The position numbers were made by a program, and so were the translations under genes. From Ascaphus truei (lineage: Eukaryota > Chordata > Amphibia > Anura > Ascaphidae), in contig CM071571.1 in the NCBI GenBank assembly GCA_036426205.1, forward strand, positions 117,104,002 to 117,168,001: DNA of 64,000 bases. The letters run 5' to 3'. Shown one piece after another: positions 57,900-64,000 of this stretch. Below the pieces are notes generated by a model, which was not told the DNA's origin, did no database searches, and was given only the letters and a program-made list of their open reading frames with translations. Every line of letters starts with the position of its first letter. Position 1 is the stretch's first letter.

Positions 57900-58847
57900 A
57901 AATATAGGCACTACATCTGCATTACGCCAGTCTTGTGATACTGAGCCTGTGGAAATGGAATCCTTAAATACTGTATTAAACAACAGAAAAGGGATACCCA
58001 CTCAGACCTGAATGAGATGAATAGGTAGGTGCACTAAGGGAGGGAATGAAGACAGCTAAAAATCCAATGCGAAAGTTTCTCCATGTTAGTGGGGAATAGG
58101 CAGGAAAGCCCCCAATTATATGCACTCAGTTACCTATCTTAGGCTCACAATAATTTAACCTATTATACACTATCCTTGGGAATGGCTCTTAATCGTGGGA
58201 ACTAAATGTCAGTATCATATGTATCATATGCCAAAGTCTTAATAAGAGAATGGCTACATTTCTATGCCCACCTGTTAATTGCTGATGAATAGACCAATGA
58301 CTAATGATGCTAAAAACAAATTTTTATAGATAAACCTAAAATAGATATGGAGCAAAAAAGCAACAAAAGAATCACTAATTGCGGTGCAATTATATTACAG
58401 TGAATTTAAAATGACGTACACCCCTAACACGGTCTCAAACCACAGAAATCAATTCTGCCTATTAGTGTCATAGACAGAAAGGGAGCTGTACAAAGGGAGG
58501 GAATTTGCTAGAGTAGAATCTCCATGTGTATCTGAATTGGATACAGATCATTGAGGTCGCCATCCTCAAAAAATAGAGGTGTATATAGTGCCAGTTAAAA
58601 TGTAGGCAGGTATAGTGGATACTACTATCTCGAGAATGTTGCTGAGTGCTGATAAGTTACTGCACTTGACATGAATTTCCTGTTAGTTAAAAGCAATGCA
58701 TTGCAGATGCTGTTGAAATCTCCTGTTGGGCACTTGTCTATGTTTCTAGGAGATGTGTATGGCATGAGTAACATAATTAATACAGGCTATGCTCTGTCTG
58801 ACCCTAAAAATTGTGCCCTACAATAAGGGTGTGTAAGGGTAGGGTTG
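57900..58847. other. Unassigned sequence
   Basis: No supported feature. Confidence 0.4.
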
Positions 58848-58852
58848 AGGAG

Positions 58853-59595
58853 TGTAAGGAATAGGGTAACACGTCCCCTGTGGCGTGTTCCCTCCTTACC
58901 TGCTGCTCCACACACCTCTGTACCGCTTACAGAACGGGCACGCACACGGAGGACTTTCTACTCCACCACGGAGCTTTGCTCCACCCCCACACGTGACGTT
59001 CGTGCACCGCTCCCCAGCTGCTAGGCAAGTCTGCTAATCTTTCCCACCTGTCTCCTGCACCTTGCAGCCAATCTCTGCTTCCACGGAGGCCGTGCCTCTG
59101 CTTCTCCCTCAGTCCCATTCGTGCTTCACTGCTATTTAATCCCAGCTGTCCCACTCATTCCTTGCTGAGCATAGTTCATGGTAGCCTTCTGTTTCAACAT
59201 CCCTGCTCTGCCTTGTACCTGTTGTGCTTTAAATTTGTTGCTGCTTATTTCTCCTGTGTACCGACCCGGCTTGACTTTAGGACCTCTCTCTGGATTATCG
59301 ACCCCAGCTTGCCTTTGACCATCCGCACTTCTCAATCCCTCACCATGGCAATCGGACTAACTACCTTCCTACTGACCCCAACCCCTGACCACGGCACTCC
59401 GGACACTGACTACTCTCCTGTCACCTACCTACGACCTCAGCAAGTATCCAAACTAACCCACTTTCTCAATCCTGATCCAGCGATCTTGACTATCCACCCT
59501 CCAGGCGCGCCTCCGCTGCTGTGGGTGCGCAGTTTAATACTTTCCCACCTCAGTAACGGGGTCCCGTCTTGTTCGTGGTGAGCGCAAGCGTTACA
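58853..59595 (+). mobile_element. Solo LTR, family B, copy 2
   Basis: TGTAAGGAATAGGGTAACACG to GAGCGCAAGCGTTACA, with a perfect 5-bp duplication AGGAG (58848-58852, 59596-59600). The body has the order seen at 33372-34090 (ACGTCCCCTG..GCGTG, CCTCAGTA..GG). The 139-codon plus frame inside is not a recognised protein. Confidence 0.92.
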
Positions 59596-60694
59596 AGGAG
59601 TAGAGGTTGCCCTATAAAGAAATGCTGCGCTAGCCCTCATCTAGTCTAGGCTCCATATACTATTTACAAGTGGCAGTGCTTGCTTTGTGGTCATGTGAAT
59701 AGACCCCCGGGCCGTTGACTGGAACGGACAGTGGACTCGAGTGTCCACATGAAACAGAGGATAGAGATCTCCGTTCAGCTGCTCACCGGGATGTACGTCG
59801 CTGACAAGAGTACGGATTAATTCTTACATTAGAATTCAATCATTCAACCGTATTGAACTACAGTATGTCTCTAATGTTAATTTAAAAAATACTGTATATA
59901 TATATATGTAGCCCTTTTTCTGACGCTCCCCAAAGAGACTACTGGTCACTGTACACAACCTGTGGCTCCAGGAGATCTGAACCTCCGCTAGCTGGGAGCC
60001 TGGGGTAACACTCATACACTTACTTAGCACAGCGCCTCCACTTACCCAGGATCCCCGTGATGTGAGATTCCCCTGGGCAAGAAATACAACAACACACATA
60101 TATATATGATAATGCACGGAACCTTATCACTCTATATTATAGCAATATAACCTTAACGTGTAACCTTAGTGGCTCGGCCACTCTCATCAGGAGCAACGTC
60201 TCCGTCCCCTCACCACGTGCCCCACACACCGTGTCCATATATTAAAGTGATGGTATAGGCTCAGTTCTTTAACCACTCGCTCAGTGTTCCTAAAGAGTTT
60301 AGCCTAAGGTGGGATCAGCGCCTGTTGACCGGTGTTGGTGCACTTGATGTTATAGTACCTTCCGGTCACGGCGGTGACCGGTACCTCTTCGCAAAGGGTC
60401 AGATGAATCAGCGGTCTGTCTCCTGGGTCTCAATGTCCAGCCGTCTGGTCCCAGACGACTCGCCAGCAAGCCTGCCCCGCACGCTCGTCCCTTTGTCCCT
60501 AGCTGTCTACACAGTAAGGGTGATGCTTGCTACTACTATAGGCCGTCCCTGCAGCACAGCAACCTTTGGTGTCTTCAGGGAACAGTACTAGGTGCCTATG
60601 GGGTAGCCTGTCCTATGCAGGTGGGTCACTGACCCCCTGCACCCACACTACCTCTCTCTTCACCTCCCGGATCCCCTCTGACTACTCAACCTAA

Positions 60695-60870
60695 ACCTGC
60701 AGCAAACACACTGCACTCACACAGTACCTGAAGCAACCCACTGCACTCACTCGGGACCTGCAGCAACCCACTGCACTCACACGGAACCTGCAGCAACCCA
60801 CTGCACTCACTCCGTACCGGCAGCAACCGCACTGCACTCAACCTGGTACCTGCAGCTACACTGCACACAC
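60695..60870. repeat. 32-bp tandem repeat in the LTR
   Basis: About five units of ACCTGCAGCAACCCACTGCA plus CTCACACGG. The Cys/Ser/Gly/Leu frame on the minus strand is an artefact. Confidence 0.9.
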
Positions 60871-61383
60871 ACACTGTGTCTACTTGTCAGCGCACACAGC
60901 ACTGACAGCGGTGACACTGACAAGACTGCACACTCACACCTAAGGGCAGGGTCCCTAACCTAGGGGCCGTCCCTCAGTACTTACCCCCTACCCTGGTGGG
61001 GATTGGGGCCTGCCTGGGATCTGGGGAACTACCTTACCTGGAGTAGGAGCCACTTGCTCCCAAACCCTTCCTTCCCCTTCCTGCTCCCAGCTTCAACTGC
61101 CAAACATGGTCCCCGCAACATTGTAGCCTTCCTCCACAGGAGAAGCTGCAAAACCCTATTTGCTGGCTGGCTGCACGTGATGTGGGTGAAAGGGCAATCC
61201 CCAGAGGCTGCTGGGAATTGTAGTCCACTCAGGACCTCTTTAGCATTGGGACCACGTGCGCTACCCTTACTGCGCCTGCGCGACCAACGCGCACGCTCGC
61301 GCAACCTGTCATGGCGGCCCCCGCTAGCTGGGTGTGCCGCAGAGCCTCGGAGCGCTACATGGGGGGTTTCTGGGGCTGAAAAG

Positions 61384-62174
61384 TGTCACGCTGCGCTCAC
61401 CACAAACAGGACGGAAGACCGCGGGGCTGAGGTGGGGATTGATAGGCACCGACCCACAACCACGCAGTCCTGTCCGGAATGCGTAGTCCTAGTCGTACCG
61501 CGTCGTAGGGTTGGAGAGGTCAGGGTAGTCAGGGTACTTGCCGTGTTCCAGGGTTGGAGAGTCCGGGTAGGTAGAGTTTCGTAGCCAAGGTCCTGGGTAA
61601 TAGAAGGTAGAGTAGTCGAGTAACGAAGCCGGGGTCAAAGTGCTGGAGAGTGTAGAAATCCAAGTCACAGGCAGGGTCAAACAGGTCAGACAAAGTTCAA
61701 GACAAAACTAGACAGCAGCGGTGAGCACAATGCATAAACAGGAGTTTATGCTCAGCAATGAAGGACAGGCAGAAGCAGGTATATATGTGGGAAGGGTCCA
61801 ATTACCTTGCAGGGGTGTGTACTGGTCCACCAATGGTGTCAGAGAGACAGTGATCAAAAACAGCTTGCAATTAGGCTTTCCTGATGCTAGGTCTGGTTGC
61901 CGGGCAACCTGCGCGCGTGCGCGATGCGCGTCGCGACGTGATGACGTCATGCGGTTTACTCAGCAAGTCTCCGCCTGTGGGAGGCTCCAGCAGCTCCCTC
62001 ACGTTCTCCTGCTTCCTGGTTGCCGAGCAACCCGTGCGCATGCGCGATGCGTCTCGCGGAGCTCCGCCATCACGCCGCTGCGCCTGCACTGCCCTGGCAG
62101 TGCGTGGGCGCATGACTCTGCCCCGTGGTGCTTCCCTGAGTCGGTCTCCGCGCGGATCAGAGGCAAGTGTGACA
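61384..62174 (-). mobile_element. Solo LTR, family B, copy 3, nested
   Basis: TGTCACGCTGCGCTCACC to GGCAAGTGTGACA, flanked by AAAAG on both sides (61379-61383, 62175-62179). GCGCTCACCACAAACAGGAC is the reverse complement of the 3' end of 58853-59595. It contains CpG-rich GCGCGTGCGCGATGCG words. Confidence 0.9.
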
Positions 62175-62192
62175 AAAAGAGACCGGGGTTAC

Positions 62193-62250
62193 ATATATAT
62201 ATATATATATATATATATACACTTATATATATATATCTATATATATAATC
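62193..62250. repeat. (TA)n microsatellite
   Basis: Interrupted TA tract following the LTR. Confidence 0.95.
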
Positions 62251-62862
62251 CATGGTATCATAGATGAATATTGACTGTTATCCAATATGTATAAACCAAT
62301 ACAAACATGTCAAAGTGTAGTGTGATTTTTACATGCCACGTATGTTTAAGGACCAGGGAAGAGAGGGGGAAAAGGTTGGAGGAGTTATGGAGGACAGGAA
62401 GGGATAGTAATTCCATCATGTCACAAGGCCCAGGACAAGTCTTCATCCCAGACAAAACCAAAGGTAACACAGCTATCAAATTGTAACCCACAGAGCCACA
62501 TCTCAGTTTGTAATTCCATTGGATACTTCAGTATTAGGTGATACCATTTTTTATTTGGACTAACAATTGATATATTAGGACAAGCTTTGTAGTGGTCACG
62601 TACAACCCTGCCCTAGAGAGAACGGGAAAAATAATAAAAGATCTGCAACCCATGCTAACAGAGGATGACACATTAAAATAAATCTTCCACAGACCTCCCA
62701 TTATTGCATTCCGGCAACCGCCAAACTAAATCTTAAACAAGAGCCATTCAACCATCTGGCTAAGCCTAGCTGCTTGATAATATTGGTCTAAGGAAGGAAC
62801 GCCCACTGCAGCAGATTGATCCAAAATTAGATAAAGCACATCCAGTTTACTGACTCTTTACT

Positions 62863-62895
62863 CCAGGAGAAGCACGTCAGTGTGAAACGCGTGTT
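62863..62895 (+). ncRNA. Hammerhead-like PLE motif
   Basis: CCAGGAGAA, stem II GCAC/GUGU with loop GUCA, then GAAACGCGUG. The CUGANGA box is degraded. Confidence 0.45.
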
Positions 62896-62991
62896 GAGGG
62901 GTGTTTCCCACATGGAGGAGTGAGCTATTGTACCGTCATAGGTAAACAAAATCACTTATTTGGAAATCATAAGAAATATATTGTAGGCATA

Positions 62992-63095
62992 GAGCAGGGG
63001 TGGGAAATTCTAGTTCTCAAGGGTCTCCAACAGGTCAGGGTTTCAGGATATCCCTGCTTCAGCACAGGTGATTCAATTAGTGGCTCAGTCGAAGA
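62992..63095 (+). mobile_element. Half of a palindromic hAT-like MITE
   Basis: GAGCAGGGGTGGGAAATTCTAG, CAAGGGTCTCCAACAGGTCA, CAGGATATCCCTGCTTCAGC and AGTGGCTCAGTC follow the order of a common amphibian foldback MITE. Only one arm is present here. Confidence 0.5.
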
Positions 63096-63099
63096 CTAA

Positions 63100-64000
63100 G
63101 CAATGCAGAGAAAGTGGCAATTTTGTTTAAAATTAGCAATATTGATAAGATTTATTGTCTTCTTGGTGTTGTCTAAAGGGTATAAACTCAACTTGATCTG
63201 GATGTATTAAATTAGGGAGTACTAAACCTAGTATATTAGCTCAAATCTGGAAGACACACACATAGACACAGTGACACAGACAGATACGCCCACAACCATC
63301 TACCACAGTGCATCTCTACTGATCAGCATTGGCAAGAAGGATGGGGGGTGGGGGGTCACTGGATCCAACAACACATACTACACTCTCCTCTTCGCCTGGC
63401 TTGTTGAGTGAACGGTGCAGTGCTGACCCATCAGTCACCACCACGACCAGTACTTGCAAAACATAATGGGGCATGATCTTGCCGGTCATGGCGGTATGAA
63501 CTGAGCCAGCATATGTAGCATCGCTGCAAAACCTTAGGCGTCACAGGTAAAATGTATTTCCAGGCATCCAGGATATTTCCATGCCAGATTGATAGTTATT
63601 TTGATCCACAGGAAGGTAAGCCCGAGTGGATTTACCAATTATGTCCAAAAAAGGCTTCCTGACAACAATAATGGCAAACAGAATTCTCCCCAAATTAACG
63701 AACCTTCCTATGTTTATTTGATATTGTATATAACCTCTTAAATATATCTACTGTATCTTCTGTGAATGTACATTTTTTATAAACATAATTGTAAATATTT
63801 CAGATGTAAAATAAGTAAATTATATACCAGCACAGAAATAGAGAATGAGTATAAAATATTTTCTTGTGTTGCCTTATTAACTGAAAAATTAGTTTTCTAA
63901 CTAGCTTGTTAAGCTGTGAATGTGGTTCACAATACATACAATGAGTCATTTAAACACTTTGAGTTGTGTAATGAATTTTATCCATCTTTTCTATTGTTGC
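63100..64000. other. Unassigned AT-rich end of window
   Basis: No supported gene or repeat. Confidence 0.4.

Larger units (their letters stand above)
59907..62193 (-). mobile_element. Solo LTR, family A, with a nested family B LTR
   Basis: Runs from TGTAGCCCTTTTTC (59907) to GGGGTTACA (62193) with TATA on both sides, though both flanks lie in TA tracts. Reverse-orientation family A words: CCTGTGGCTCCAGGAGATC, CAGCGCCTCCACTTACC and GGGTCACTGACCCCCTGCAC. A family B LTR (61384-62174) is nested near its minus-strand 5' end; removing it rejoins GAAAAG to AGACCGG. Confidence 0.8.

Noticed and set aside
61003..61584. 193-codon plus frame
   Set aside because: Crosses the junction between two nested solo LTRs; not a conserved protein.

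Overview
This is a repeat-saturated eukaryotic window. I see no bacterial-type genes or operons and no rRNA. An anuran amphibian genome is the most likely source. That is an inference from the mix of Penelope-like elements (PLEs) with hammerhead-type motifs, Tc1, Harbinger and Tigger-like DNA transposons, a tRNA-derived SINE, L1 and L2/CR1-type LINE tails, and many solo LTRs. Nearly every coding-like stretch belongs to a mobile element. The possible exceptions are a forkhead-domain gene and a membrane/coiled-coil ORF.

Layout. 100-4461: Tigger/pogo-like non-autonomous transposon full of minisatellites, split by a PLE (571-3382) with an RT plus GIY-YIG ORF and a downstream hammerhead-like motif. 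5091-6463: solo LTR, family A. 6570-9050: old dispersed repeat (second copy 19420-20240), interrupted by a PLE insertion (6910-7692) and a tRNA-SINE. 10180-10985: G-rich minisatellite and a palindromic repeat. 11270-12701: large foldback element. 12966-14128: PLE terminal sequences nested in each other. 15690-17580: two LINE 3' fragments and a MITE. 20400-22200: decayed PLE. 23741-24322: solo LTR, family C. 25640-27292: LTR-derived repeats. 29860-30512: PLE fragment and motif. 31152-32155: broken Tc1. 33282-34872: membrane/coiled-coil ORF split by a family B solo LTR. 35096-36325: family C solo LTR carrying a 404-bp-period repeat with a canonical hammerhead ribozyme. 36861-37016: MITE. 38673-39838: family A solo LTR.

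41413-52422 is an 11.0-kb Harbinger-like transposon. It carries a four-exon Myb/SANT-like gene with clean splice junctions and, on the same strand, a divergent forkhead-domain gene. I found no DDE transposase in it. It sits in an L1 3' end. 52530-54850: LINE tail, then an LTR-like repeat split by a head-to-head PLE-terminal insertion. 57440-62193: LINE tail, a family B solo LTR, and a family A solo LTR with a family B LTR nested inside it. 62250-64000: mostly unassigned, with one hammerhead-like PLE motif and half of a hAT-like MITE.

Two themes stand out. First, five insertions carrying PLE-like termini or foldbacks each have 14-16 bp target-site duplications. Second, the Harbinger-like element pairs a Myb-like protein with a forkhead gene where a transposase would be expected. 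All comparisons were made by eye; no database search was run.
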